Source: Clostridium kluyveri | Lineage (GTDB): Bacteria > Bacillota > Clostridia > Clostridiales > Clostridiaceae | Assembly (NCBI RefSeq): GCF_001902295.1 | Contig: NZ_CP018335.1 | Location: 3,162,001 to 3,226,000, forward strand | Direction of reading: 5' to 3' | DNA length: 64,000 nucleotides | Shown: positions 45,821-53,214 of the stretch, piece after piece | Position numbering within the stretch: position 1 is the first letter of the stretch | Layout: each line of letters opens with the position of its first letter | Made by a program: the position numbers and the translations under genes | The notes under the pieces: model-generated | The model's database searches: none | What the model was told of the DNA's origin: nothing | Seen by the model: only the letters and a program-made list of their open reading frames with translations

Positions 45821-46134
45821 GAATACTGCCAAACAAAACATTATTCCTTAATAAACTGTCAACTTCTATAGTGCTTTTTTAATGATGATTTAAGATACTT
45901 TTAGTCTACTTGCCACAAAAATCCACTTTTATTGTATGAAATAATAATATCTGCTAATTCACAGATTACATCCAATTTAGAGGAAGAATTGTTAGAATAA
46001 CCAAAAGATATGTTATAGATCACGTATTAGATGATATTGAATGTGGAAACTCAATATCATCTATAATTACAACAGCTTTAATACGAGATCTAATATTGAT
46101 GAGCAGTATGAAATACAAAATTATCCTAGAACTT
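45821..46134. other. Intergenic region with 13-bp hairpin
   Basis: No gene seen. It holds a perfect 13-bp stem TAGATGATATTGA / TCAATATCATCTA (46028-46040, 46051-46063) with a 10-nt loop. A short open stretch on the plus strand around 45979-46118 has no start or Shine-Dalgarno and no recognisable product. Confidence 0.5.
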
Positions 46135-46701
46135 TTAACTTATTTTCTTGCAAATTATTTTAGAGTTTTCACCAACATCTACTTTATCTCTATATTCCAC
46201 TATTTCAATATCACAGTTAGGTCCTATGGTAACATTATTTCCCCTTACTATTTTAGCCACAGTATTTTCAAGATAAATATCATCCCCTTCAATTACGCCT
46301 GTTACAAGCTTTGCATAATTTGAAAAAAGATTTATCATCCTGATAAAAAAATGACCTGTTCCTGATTTTATTTTCATATTTTCTGTATGCAAACTACCCT
46401 CTATAATACTAGAGCCACTTATTTTAAGTTTTTTTGTATTAACATTGCCCATTATACGAGAGGATCCACTTACAATCATCTCTTCAGTATCAACATTTCC
46501 ACATATTTTAGTGCTGCCGCTAATTCCAATTATCTTAGATTTTACATTTCCATTTGCAGTAGAAGATCCAGAACATTTATAGTAACTGCAGTCTATATCC
46601 CCTTCTATCTTAGCAGAACCACTTATTTTTACCTCGTTATATTCTCCACTACTAATTGTTCCTGTTCCAGAAATTTTCATATCCGATAATTTTTTTTCCA
46701 T
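46135..46701 (-). CDS. Bactofilin-like polymer-forming beta-helix protein
   Basis: 188 aa. The repeated G.....S.....G.V / ISGS motif (VKISGSAKIEGDID, IGISGSTKICGNVD, VSGSSRIMGNVN) makes a right-handed beta-helix of the polymer-forming cytoskeletal (bactofilin/DUF583) type. The C-terminal third (DDIYLENTVAKIVRGNNVTIG) continues the helix. Probably a scaffold near the membrane. It is 18 bp after an uncharacterised gene with which it is likely cotranscribed. Confidence 0.8.
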   Translation of the reverse strand: MEKKLSDMKISGTGTISSGEYNEVKISGSAKIEGDIDCSYYKCSGSSTANGNVKSKIIGISGSTKICGNVDTEEMIVSGSSRIMGNVNTKKLKISGSSIIEGSLHTENMKIKSGTGHFFIRMINLFSNYAKLVTGVIEGDDIYLENTVAKIVRGNNVTIGPNCDIEIVEYRDKVDVGENSKIICKKIS

Positions 46702-46719
46702 CTTAAATCTTCCCTTTAT

Positions 46720-47265
46720 TTATAATGTTACCTTGGTCTTCAATTCTTCTAAACATTCCCCGGAATTTACTTTTAACACAAGTTTTGCTTCAGCTTCCAC
46801 ATATATTTCATTTGGTATTAACATTAAGAAACATATAGCTATACCAAATTTTCTTATAAGTACTACATCACAATATCTGCCATCAAAATTCTTATAGTTT
46901 TTTTCCAGAGTATCAACTATTAGTTTACCCTCCTCTAAACTTGCTTTACCAGATTTAAGAAATTTATCTGTGATATTCATAAATAGCAATTCATTAAAAT
47001 AAAATCCACGGCTCTCTTTATGAGAAGATTTATACAAGTTTATTGTGACTTGTGAAACAATGTGATGTTTTAATATATAATTTTCTTCTAAAAACACATT
47101 TGAAAGGTTTGGAGAAAATATATTTGCAAGTTCATCTAAAGATACATCCTCTTTAAAATTCTTAATTTTTTCTACTCTGTCTAGTATCTTATTCTTAGAA
47201 AAAAATGTTTCTTGCCCCGTAAAAGTAGACTTTTTTATGATCCAATACAAATAAATATACTTCAA
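46720..47265 (-). CDS. Hypothetical protein upstream of bactofilin gene
   Basis: 181 aa, mixed alpha/beta, no membrane helix apart from a moderately hydrophobic IAICFLMLIPNEIYVEAEA stretch near residue 140. The N-terminal part (DRVEKIKNFKEDVSLDELAN) is helical. I do not recognise a family. The start at 47265 is uncertain; the first 12 residues are unusual (MKYIYLYWIIKK). Position before a bactofilin-like gene suggests a partner role. Confidence 0.55.
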   Translation of the reverse strand: MKYIYLYWIIKKSTFTGQETFFSKNKILDRVEKIKNFKEDVSLDELANIFSPNLSNVFLEENYILKHHIVSQVTINLYKSSHKESRGFYFNELLFMNITDKFLKSGKASLEEGKLIVDTLEKNYKNFDGRYCDVVLIRKFGIAICFLMLIPNEIYVEAEAKLVLKVNSGECLEELKTKVTL

Positions 47266-47383
47266 AAATTAATTCAAATACATACACAAATTTAGCAGTA
47301 CTTTTTAAAATATTTATTTATAGTTTAGCATAAAAGCCAACTTTGAGGAAAACCTATATTATGAGAAATGATTATGCGAACTC

Positions 47384-47583
47384 AAGTGATTCTTAGCTTC
47401 AGGTGAAGTTCGCTTATTGAGAAATGCTTTTCTTCATCTGAACCTTATTAACAGTATTCTTAGTGTCTTTAGCGCTGAAAATACGTTCTCCTTTAGGATA
47501 GGAACTTATCCAAGTGCGCAGCAGTTCTTATCTCCCACTTTGGAGAAGATAGGAGTATTAGCTAATTACCTTATTCGGATAAA
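47384..47583 (+). repeat. Dispersed structured repeat A, copy 6 (long form)
   Basis: 200 bp, AAGTGATTCTTAGCTTCAGG to CTTATTCGGATAAA. It has an extra ~54-bp block in the middle (TTATTAACAGTATTCTTAGT onward, to CTTTAGGATAG) also found in part in copy 1. The rest of 47266-47695 contains no gene besides this element. Confidence 0.78.
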
Positions 47584-47695
47584 ACATATCAACAATAATA
47601 AAAAGAAACATGATAGATTAAAAATCATATAAGCCTAATGTATGGTGAAATTCAAAATGGTAGAAAAAATACTTGTTATGAGGAGGAATTAAATT

Positions 47696-47854
47696 ATGGA
47701 CTCACATAAAAATAAAGGTTTCCATGAAAACGCCATGGAAAAAGCTAAAGATTTACTTAATAAGGGCATAGGTATGGAAGAAATAAAAGAAGTTACAGGA
47801 CTTAATGAACACGATATTACTAAAGCTCGAAAAAAAATGGAAGGAAAAATGTAG
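47696..47854 (+). CDS. Small HTH-like protein, first of tandem pair
   Basis: 52 aa, MDSHKNKGFHENAMEKAKDL... ending in KARKKMEGKM. The core KAKDLLNKGIGMEEIKEVTG then LNEHDITKAR has the spacing of a resolvase/Hin-like helix-turn-helix (LL..G....I...TGL....I.K.R). AGGAGGAATTAA precedes the ATG. Its neighbour 14 bp downstream is a clear paralogue. Too small for any other domain; DNA- or protein-binding role is inferred. Confidence 0.65.
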   Translation: MDSHKNKGFHENAMEKAKDLLNKGIGMEEIKEVTGLNEHDITKARKKMEGKM

Positions 47855-47868
47855 AAAGGAGTCTATCC

Positions 47869-48012
47869 ATGGGTGATAAATTAGATAAAAAAAAGAAAAA
47901 GGCTAAGGAAATGCTTATTCAAGGTGAAACCAATAAAGAAGTCAAAGCAGAAACCGGATTAAGACCTAAAACAGTAGGAAAAATACAAAAAGAAATCACT
48001 AAACATTTCTAA
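47869..48012 (+). CDS. Small HTH-like protein, second of tandem pair
   Basis: 47 aa, MGDKLDKKKKKAKEMLIQGE..., same core as its neighbour: KAKEMLIQGETNKEVKAETG then LRPKTVGKIQ. GAAAGGAGTC lies 7 nt before the ATG and a terminator-like hairpin follows, so the pair is probably a dedicated bicistronic unit. The lysine-rich N-terminus fits nucleic acid binding. No family recognised beyond the HTH-like pattern. Confidence 0.65.
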   Translation: MGDKLDKKKKKAKEMLIQGETNKEVKAETGLRPKTVGKIQKEITKHF

Positions 48013-48037
48013 ATTATGTTTATAATTTTCTTATGAT

Positions 48038-48070
48038 GTTAAATTCTACATACAAAATGTAGGATTTAAC
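48038..48070 (+). terminator. Terminator of the small HTH pair
   Basis: GTTAAATTCTACAT (48038-48051) pairs with ATGTAGGATTTAAC (48057-48070), 14 bp with one mismatch and a 5-nt loop. Confidence 0.6.
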
Positions 48071-48073
48071 ATT

Positions 48074-48362
48074 TCACCCCCCCAATAATATATCCATCAT
48101 TGACATACTTTCTTTTATGAATTCATCTATTTTTATATCAGAAAGATGTTTGTATACATCGGACTTCAGTATCTCATGCATATGCCTAATTTTATAATTA
48201 TACTTTTTTTCACTTAATGAGTGACATACAATAAAATCTTGATTATAATAAATACTGATATCACCGTCAGTCTATTTACTTCTATCTACCACTATTTTTA
48301 TTCTCATATTATCAAATAATAGTTTATAGGTATTTATATCAACTTTCTGCCGGATAAAAAAT
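48074..48362 (-). pseudogene. Decayed transposase C-terminal fragment (IS21 IstA-like, tentative)
   Basis: Minus-strand open stretch with an in-frame TAG (near 48267). It reads DISIYYNQDFIVCHS..., then KKYNYKIRHMHEILKSD and ...DEFIKESMSMMDILLGG before the stop at 48074. The 'IYYN..FIVCHS' and 'MHEILKSDVYKHLSD' segments resemble the C-terminus of IS21-type transposases. No start codon, Shine-Dalgarno, IstB gene or terminal repeats are seen. Family call is from memory and tentative. Confidence 0.45.
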
Positions 48363-48364
48363 AA

Positions 48365-48400
48365 CGTGCCCTAATTTTTATTTACATAAATATAGGCACG
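48365..48400 (-). terminator. Terminator of the GDSL esterase gene
   Basis: CGTGCC (48365-48370) and GGCACG (48395-48400) close a longer AT-rich imperfect stem; on the minus strand TTATTTTTTATCC follows. Confidence 0.6.
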
Positions 48401-48429
48401 CTTTTAATAAAAAATCAATAAAAATTTAT

Positions 48430-49602
48430 TCAATCTGCCGTATGGGCTTTTATACTAAAATTTAATGTTCTATCTTGTTTCATCTGTTTCCTATTTTTAT
48501 CATGACACTGTTTCCCCACAGTCAATGTATAACTTTCTCCTTCAATATATCCTGTAGTAGGTGGATAAACTATTATACTTTTGTTATCTTCTCCCAATTC
48601 TAAAGTCGTATTTACCTTATTGCCTTTACTATCTGTAACTATAATTGCATCTTTAGTAGAATCATCAAATCCTACCTCTCCCGTAAAAGTAATTGTCCAT
48701 TTTTTATTTACATCCACCACTCCATCTTTTTTTACCTTTGCATCCACAAGCAAATCATATATAGCAGCATGTCCTATTGTTGTGGGATGAGGATCAATCA
48801 TCATATTAGACAAGCTAAAGTTAACAGCACCAGAAGTTGTTTTAAGCTTTTCATAAACATCTACTACGTTGCAGTTATTAGTTTGTGCTTTTATAGTTGT
48901 ATTAATAAGATTAATAATAGAATCAAATGCAGAATACATAGGATCCTGGGAATTAAATGGGTTGTACAAAGTCAAAACATATATTTCCGATTGTGGAGCA
49001 AGGGCTTTAATTGTTTGAATGATACTAGGAAAATCACTTTTAAATTGAAGTATTCCTGAATTTAAATTTTGAAATAAAGTTCCAGAGCTTACTATTCCAG
49101 CTAATATAGCATCCTTATTGGGATTTGATGCAACAGCCAGAGCTAATTCAGTCTGATAATTAGGATTGTTATTCCTATTTACTCCAAATGCCTGGCAAAC
49201 AGCTTCAATTACAGGAGAAAGAAGATTATTTCCGCCAATACTTATTGTTATAATTTTTGCATCCTTGACTGCCTCTTTATATTCATCAGTTTGAAGCTTT
49301 GTCAACAAATCACTGCTTTTGTCTCCCGATACAGATAGATTCTGTAAATTTACTTCTCCATATCTGCCAAGCGTTTCTAAATGCTTATGAAAAAGATCCA
49401 CATATCCTTTACCTGGATCAGCACTCATTCCATACGAAATAGAATCTCCTAGCGCCAGGTAATTTATACTGGATGAAGTTTGTGAGATATTTACACTACC
49501 AATTTCATCTGCTTTAACTGAAGATATGCTTATAGTACTCATGAAAACAAATATAAATGCAAAAAATATTGTGAAAAGATTATTGCCTGCAATTTTCTTC
49601 AT
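48430..49602 (-). CDS. Secreted SGNH/GDSL-family esterase with Ig-like tail
   Basis: 390 aa. Signal peptide (about 1-31), catalytic block I LALGDSISYG, block III ISIGGNNLL, and block V DPHPTTIGH, giving an intact Ser/Gly/Asn/Asp-His set. The C-terminal ~95 residues are an SbsA-type Ig-like domain (WTITFTGEVGFDDSTKD), like the tail of the S41 protease in this window. Secreted lipase/esterase acting on lipids, esters or wall acyl groups; substrate unknown. A tandem direct repeat lies upstream. Confidence 0.88.
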   Translation of the reverse strand: MKKIAGNNLFTIFFAFIFVFMSTISISSVKADEIGSVNISQTSSSINYLALGDSISYGMSADPGKGYVDLFHKHLETLGRYGEVNLQNLSVSGDKSSDLLTKLQTDEYKEAVKDAKIITISIGGNNLLSPVIEAVCQAFGVNRNNNPNYQTELALAVASNPNKDAILAGIVSSGTLFQNLNSGILQFKSDFPSIIQTIKALAPQSEIYVLTLYNPFNSQDPMYSAFDSIINLINTTIKAQTNNCNVVDVYEKLKTTSGAVNFSLSNMMIDPHPTTIGHAAIYDLLVDAKVKKDGVVDVNKKWTITFTGEVGFDDSTKDAIIVTDSKGNKVNTTLELGEDNKSIIVYPPTTGYIEGESYTLTVGKQCHDKNRKQMKQDRTLNFSIKAHTAD

Positions 49603-49687
49603 TAATAAATCACATCCTTATAAATAGCTTATAGGTTATGCTGACAATAATATTATAAAAACTTAACTTTAAAATATGGAATTCATT

Positions 49688-49716
49688 TTCGAGCCTACAA
49701 ACTCCATTCGAGCCTA
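49688..49716 (-). promoter_or_regulatory. Tandem direct repeat upstream of GDSL gene
   Basis: TTCGAGCCTA occurs at 49688-49697 and 49707-49716, 19 bp apart start to start, about 90-115 bp before the GDSL gene. On the minus strand a TATAAT lies at about 49651. The placement suits an activator site. Apart from this, 49603-49894 shows only AT-rich DNA. Confidence 0.4.
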
Positions 49717-49894
49717 ATAGCGATTTTATAACTCATTATTCTGTTATAAGCAATTTCCTATATTTACTCGTTTAATTATAACCACTACAGCACAATAATT
49801 CCATATGTTTTATAAAAATCGTACAAAAAACTTCATCTGATTTAATTTAATGAATATATATTAGACATGTGTTTTTTATGAATTTCTTCATTAC

Positions 49895-50407
49895 CTAGCT
49901 TAATTCATTATTTAGCTGCCATAAATAATTTTCATGGTCTTCATCATATATTATAAAACCACATTTTTGCAAAACTTTTTGAGAAGCGGTATTGTTTTTA
50001 TCTGTTCCGGCAATAACTTTTAAAACTTTCTTATCACTTAATGCCCATTGACACATACTTTTTACAGCTTCTGTCATATATCCATTACATCTATATTTTT
50101 CATTAATTCCATATCCTATTTCCACTGTTCCATCATCTCCACAATACCCCATAAAACAAGCACTTCCAATAGATAAATTATGTTTCTTTAATATAACTTG
50201 CCAATTTGTATACCATAAATATTTTTCTTTATGTTTTTTACATTCTTTAAAAAGTTCCTCCATCGCTTTTTCAGTGTGGCTATCCATCTTTTCATTTGAA
50301 CTATCCAGTCCCAACAATCTTTCCAATTTATCCATTCCATCAAATAATATCTCGAATTGCTCTAAATTCAAAGGTATTATCGTCAACCTTCTAGTATTTA
50401 ATTTCAT
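49895..50407 (-). CDS. GNAT family N-acetyltransferase (RimJ/RimL-like)
   Basis: 170 aa. Acetyl-CoA binding block IGYGINEKYRCNGYMTEAVKSM with the R-x-x-G-x-[GA]-like loop partly degenerate, and NTASQKVLQKCGF near the end. Begins with the typical LNTRRLTIIPL. Its ATG overlaps the stop of an upstream short frame (ATGA), GGGGGAG being 8 nt before. Substrate unknown. Confidence 0.85.
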   Translation of the reverse strand: MKLNTRRLTIIPLNLEQFEILFDGMDKLERLLGLDSSNEKMDSHTEKAMEELFKECKKHKEKYLWYTNWQVILKKHNLSIGSACFMGYCGDDGTVEIGYGINEKYRCNGYMTEAVKSMCQWALSDKKVLKVIAGTDKNNTASQKVLQKCGFIIYDEDHENYLWQLNNELS

Positions 50408-50571
50408 TTTAATTCTCCCCCAGATTTTTCTATTACATTCTTTGGTATATAAATATATTTTCCATCAATATAATTTTGAATTGTAAATATGAGTTTTAAT
50501 GACAATACATCTGCTGCTCTTTTATAACTCGCATCTATGCTCTTCTTAATATAATTCCCAATATTACTCAA
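50404..50571 (-). pseudogene. Truncated CD3324-like small protein fragment
   Basis: 55-codon frame from a TTG (50571) with no Shine-Dalgarno. Its middle reads RAADVLSLKLIFTIQNYIDG followed by KYIYIPKN, resembling the conserved N-terminus (A..LP..L...IQ.YI.GkYIYIP) of clostridial CD3324-type HTH proteins. The usual C-terminal HTH is missing: the frame stops at the overlap with the GNAT start. Likely a remnant kept because it couples translation. Confidence 0.4.
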
Positions 50572-50763
50572 AACCTATTTTACACTATTTCACAATACTT
50601 TCTGCTACTCACATACAATCAATGTTGACACAAAAATTGCACCTCCTTCACCTTCAAATTTTTACCATTAGATAAGTTTATGATTTAGAATTACCAGTGA
50701 AATAAGCATCAGTGACTTTGTTAGAGATTTTTATAGTTATGAGGTCCAAAGAAAATCATTTCC

Positions 50764-50859
50764 ATCTAAATATAAATCTTGTTAAGGTTCAACTCTAAGT
50801 AAAAAAGGAAAAGAGCTTAACAGGAAAGAATTTAAATACAATCCTTGTTAAGGTTCAAC
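50764..50859 (-). CRISPR. Minimal CRISPR relic: two repeats, one 36-nt spacer
   Basis: Plus-strand units at 50764-50793 and 50830-50859 (30 nt each) share TAAATA and CTTGTTAAGGTTCAAC; the second begins ATTTAAATACAATCC. Reversed, this is the GTTGAACCTTAACA...TTTAAAT type of repeat known from clostridial type I-B systems. The 36-nt spacer length is right for that type. The flanking repeat (50764) is degenerate at five positions. Confidence 0.7.
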
Positions 50860-50940
50860 TAATGTAAAATACCCATTTCTTATTTTTATTATATCTTTTA
50901 AAATAGCATAAACAAAGACTTTTATCAAAATTTTTCCAAC
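50860..50940 (-). promoter_or_regulatory. CRISPR leader-like sequence 1
   Basis: Directly abuts the intact repeat and begins TAATGTAAAATACCCATTTC. It is about 75-80% identical by eye to 53084-53160 next to another repeat. On the minus strand it carries TATAAT about 30 nt before the repeat, as a leader promoter would. The rest of 50572-51057 holds no gene. Confidence 0.55.
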
Positions 50941-51057
50941 CGTTTTTTATTTTTTAATATCATATAGAAAAAATGCTATAATCCATTGGATTTCAACATG
51001 TTACATCACTTTTAGTTAGAATTAAGGTTGGAAAATCAAATGACTTTTTCATATAAT

Positions 51058-51891
51058 TTATTCTTTATATACAGTAAGAACAAATTCTTCTCCTGATTCC
51101 TGTAAAAGGGGTTCCCTTGCCCCTAAATCTTTCATTGTTTTCAGAATCATAGGAACGCCTCTTCCTAATTGATCTATATATCTCATATTTTCCATATATT
51201 TTACTAGGAAAGGATTCCGTGCATAAGACACTCCTATTTTCATCTTTTCAATAGTAACAGTATTAGGTAACTTCCCTGGACTATGAAATTCAATACGATT
51301 ATCAAACATAAAAATTCTTATTTTAGAACCTAAAATACTGTAATTTCTATGAACAAGAGCATTTATAATAGCTTCTCGAAGTACTAAAATAGGGTATTCT
51401 TCCTCTTCCTTTCTTTTTAACTCCTTAATAATTGAAGGATTTTTCATATTGTTTTTTAGTACTACCAATGTCTGTTCCGCTATGTCCTGTAATCTTCCAC
51501 AGATTATCTTTTTATCTATAAGTTCATCTGTTATTTCATCTCCACGAAAATGAGCAAAACTGATTCCATTTTGAGACATGACATTCTCTACACTTTTGCC
51601 AAATATCAATAATCCCCCTACCGAGCACATTGCTTTTCCATCTATTTCTTTTAATATATCTGCATTAATTAATATTCTCTCCACATTGCTTTTTTCTTCT
51701 TCATACAAATCAAAGGTATTGTATTTTAAAAAATACTCCCTTATTATATCTAAATTTAAATCTCTTATGGAAGTATTATGAATTGGCGATATATCAAAAT
51801 GAATACTTCCATTGGCCTGAAATGGTCTCATTAATTCCTCATGTGAGTTTTCTCCATTCTTAATTATATTTAATAATTCCAATTTATCCAT
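51058..51891 (-). CDS. ATP-binding (RecG-C/HATPase_c_4-like) protein with deleted AlbA_2 domain
   Basis: 277 aa. The C-terminal two thirds contain LVLREAIINALVHRNYSILG (GHKL ATPase-like N-box) and NRIEFHSPGKLP (G-box region), as in AlbA_2/Schlafen-type ATP-binding regulators. The N-terminus keeps the usual beginning MDKLELLNIIKNGENS but jumps at once to EELMRPFQANGSIHFD, which in relatives lies about 100 residues later. So the AlbA_2 domain seems removed by an in-frame deletion. ATG 51891 (7 nt after GGATGGG) or 51903. CRISPR relics flank it. Confidence 0.75.
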   Translation of the reverse strand: MDKLELLNIIKNGENSHEELMRPFQANGSIHFDISPIHNTSIRDLNLDIIREYFLKYNTFDLYEEEKSNVERILINADILKEIDGKAMCSVGGLLIFGKSVENVMSQNGISFAHFRGDEITDELIDKKIICGRLQDIAEQTLVVLKNNMKNPSIIKELKRKEEEEYPILVLREAIINALVHRNYSILGSKIRIFMFDNRIEFHSPGKLPNTVTIEKMKIGVSYARNPFLVKYMENMRYIDQLGRGVPMILKTMKDLGAREPLLQESGEEFVLTVYKE

Positions 51892-51987
51892 AGCAAAACC
51901 CATCCTTACCCCAACATATATTTGATTATAAATTAATTATATCATATTTATTTTGCATTTATTTACAATATCACAAATGATTTTTCA

Positions 51988-52082
51988 ACTTAAGTAAATA
52001 TTATATTAGGGCTCAACTATTATATATAATCAGTCCAAAACTAAGACATAGAAATTAAATACAATCCTTGTTACTGTATGCA
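51988..52082 (-). CRISPR. Degenerate CRISPR relic: two decayed repeats, 35-nt spacer
   Basis: 52053-52082 keeps TTAAATACAATCCTTGTTA of the 30-nt repeat, then diverges. 51988-52017 matches the repeat at 19 of 30 positions, best at its ends (TTAA, and ..GG.TCAAC). The gap is 35 nt, a normal spacer length. It lies between rarD and the ATP-binding gene. Confidence 0.5.
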
Positions 52083-52092
52083 TTATTAACTA

Positions 52093-52995
52093 CTAGTTAG
52101 TATGCTCTAAATTCTTCAAACTTTTAGCCAGACTCATTTGTGAGAAAGAATATATAGTTATTGCCGCCCATATAAAACAAAAGGCTATCATATCAACAGC
52201 TGTAAACCCTTCATTATACACAAATATTCCAATAACCAAGCTTATGGTTGGCGAAATATACTGTGTAAAACCGATCAATGATAAAGGAAGCCTTTTTGCG
52301 CCACTTGCAAAAAGCAACAAAGGAATAGCTGTAACCACGCCACCTCCTATGAGCAAAAGGATTACCAATGTGCCTTGTGTCTCAAAAGCACCAACTCCAC
52401 TAACATGTCTTAATGCTATATATATTGCCGCGGCCGGAGTAATTATAGCTGTTTCAAGAGTTAGTCCAATTATAGAGCTTGCTTTAACCGATTTTTTAAT
52501 TGCCCCATATAATGCAAAAGAAATAGCCAGTCCTAAAGAGATCCATGGAATTTTACCATACTGAATGGTTTTTATTATTACACCAATAAACGCAACAATA
52601 AGTGCAGCTCCTGTCCAATAACTTAGTTTTTCCTTGAAAATTACCACTCCAAGTGCCACTGCTAATAATGGATTAATGTAATATCCAAGACTTGCATCTA
52701 CAATCTTATCTGAATTGACAGCCCAAATATACAATCCCCAGTTAATCGTAATTAAAATTGATGCAATGAAGATATAAAGCATTTGACCCTTATATTTAAC
52801 TATACGTTTTAATTCATCCCATTTTTTAGTTACTGTAATAATTAGAATCATAAATACTAATGCCCACACAATTCTGTTAGCTAAAATTTCCATTGAAAAT
52901 ACGCTATCTATCATCTTCCAGTATACTGGTAGAATGCCCCATAATGTATATGCCGCAGCCGCATATATCACACCAATAGTTTTTTGATTATTCAT
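52093..52995 (-). CDS. rarD: EamA-family transporter RarD
   Basis: 300 aa, ten membrane helices in two EamA repeats. Start GVIYAAAAYTLWGILPVYWK and LANRIVWALVFM, NWGLYIWAV, GYYINPLLAVALG are RarD-type motifs. Substrate unknown (the 'chloramphenicol-sensitive' name reflects history only). It lies exactly between a leader-proximal CRISPR repeat (53054) and a decayed repeat (52082), as if inserted in an array. Confidence 0.93.
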   Translation of the reverse strand: MNNQKTIGVIYAAAAYTLWGILPVYWKMIDSVFSMEILANRIVWALVFMILIITVTKKWDELKRIVKYKGQMLYIFIASILITINWGLYIWAVNSDKIVDASLGYYINPLLAVALGVVIFKEKLSYWTGAALIVAFIGVIIKTIQYGKIPWISLGLAISFALYGAIKKSVKASSIIGLTLETAIITPAAAIYIALRHVSGVGAFETQGTLVILLLIGGGVVTAIPLLLFASGAKRLPLSLIGFTQYISPTISLVIGIFVYNEGFTAVDMIAFCFIWAAITIYSFSQMSLAKSLKNLEHTN

Positions 52996-53053
52996 TTAAT
53001 TTTCTCCACTTCTATCTTTATTTTCCCTATCAACATTTCCTATCTCTTATATT

Positions 53054-53083
53054 ATTTAAATACAATCCTTGTTAAGGTTCAAC
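53054..53083 (-). CRISPR. Solo CRISPR repeat
   Basis: 30 nt, ATTTAAATACAATCCTTGTT followed by AAGGTTCAAC, identical to the repeat at 50830-50859. No second repeat at the expected 66-bp distance on either side. Confidence 0.65.
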
Positions 53084-53160
53084 TATGTAAAATACCCATT
53101 TTTTATTTCTATTATATGCCTTAAATCCCTATAAATAAAGATTTTTCTTAAAACTTTTAT
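53084..53160 (-). promoter_or_regulatory. CRISPR leader-like sequence 2
   Basis: Begins TATGTAAAATACCCATTTTT; matches leader 1 over about 75 nt. It contains minus-strand TATAAT preceded by TTTATT at 17 bp, positioned to transcribe from the leader into the repeat. Confidence 0.55.
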
Positions 53161-53167
53161 CACAATA

Positions 53168-53201
53168 GAGAAAAGCACCTGTAAAATCAGGTACTCTTCT
53201 C
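53168..53201 (-). terminator. Terminator of the MerR-family gene
   Basis: GAGAAAAGCACCTG / CAGGTACTCTTCTC (53168-53181, 53188-53201), 14 bp with two mismatches, 14 bp after the gene's stop. Confidence 0.65.
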
Positions 53202-53214
53202 ATATCACTAAAAT

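Noticed and set aside
45979..46118. Degraded protein-coding remnant on the plus strand
   Set aside because: Open but no start, ribosome site or recognisable family; likely chance in AT-rich DNA.
50764..53160. An intact CRISPR-Cas system
   Set aside because: Every gene between and around the repeats is accounted for and none is a cas gene.
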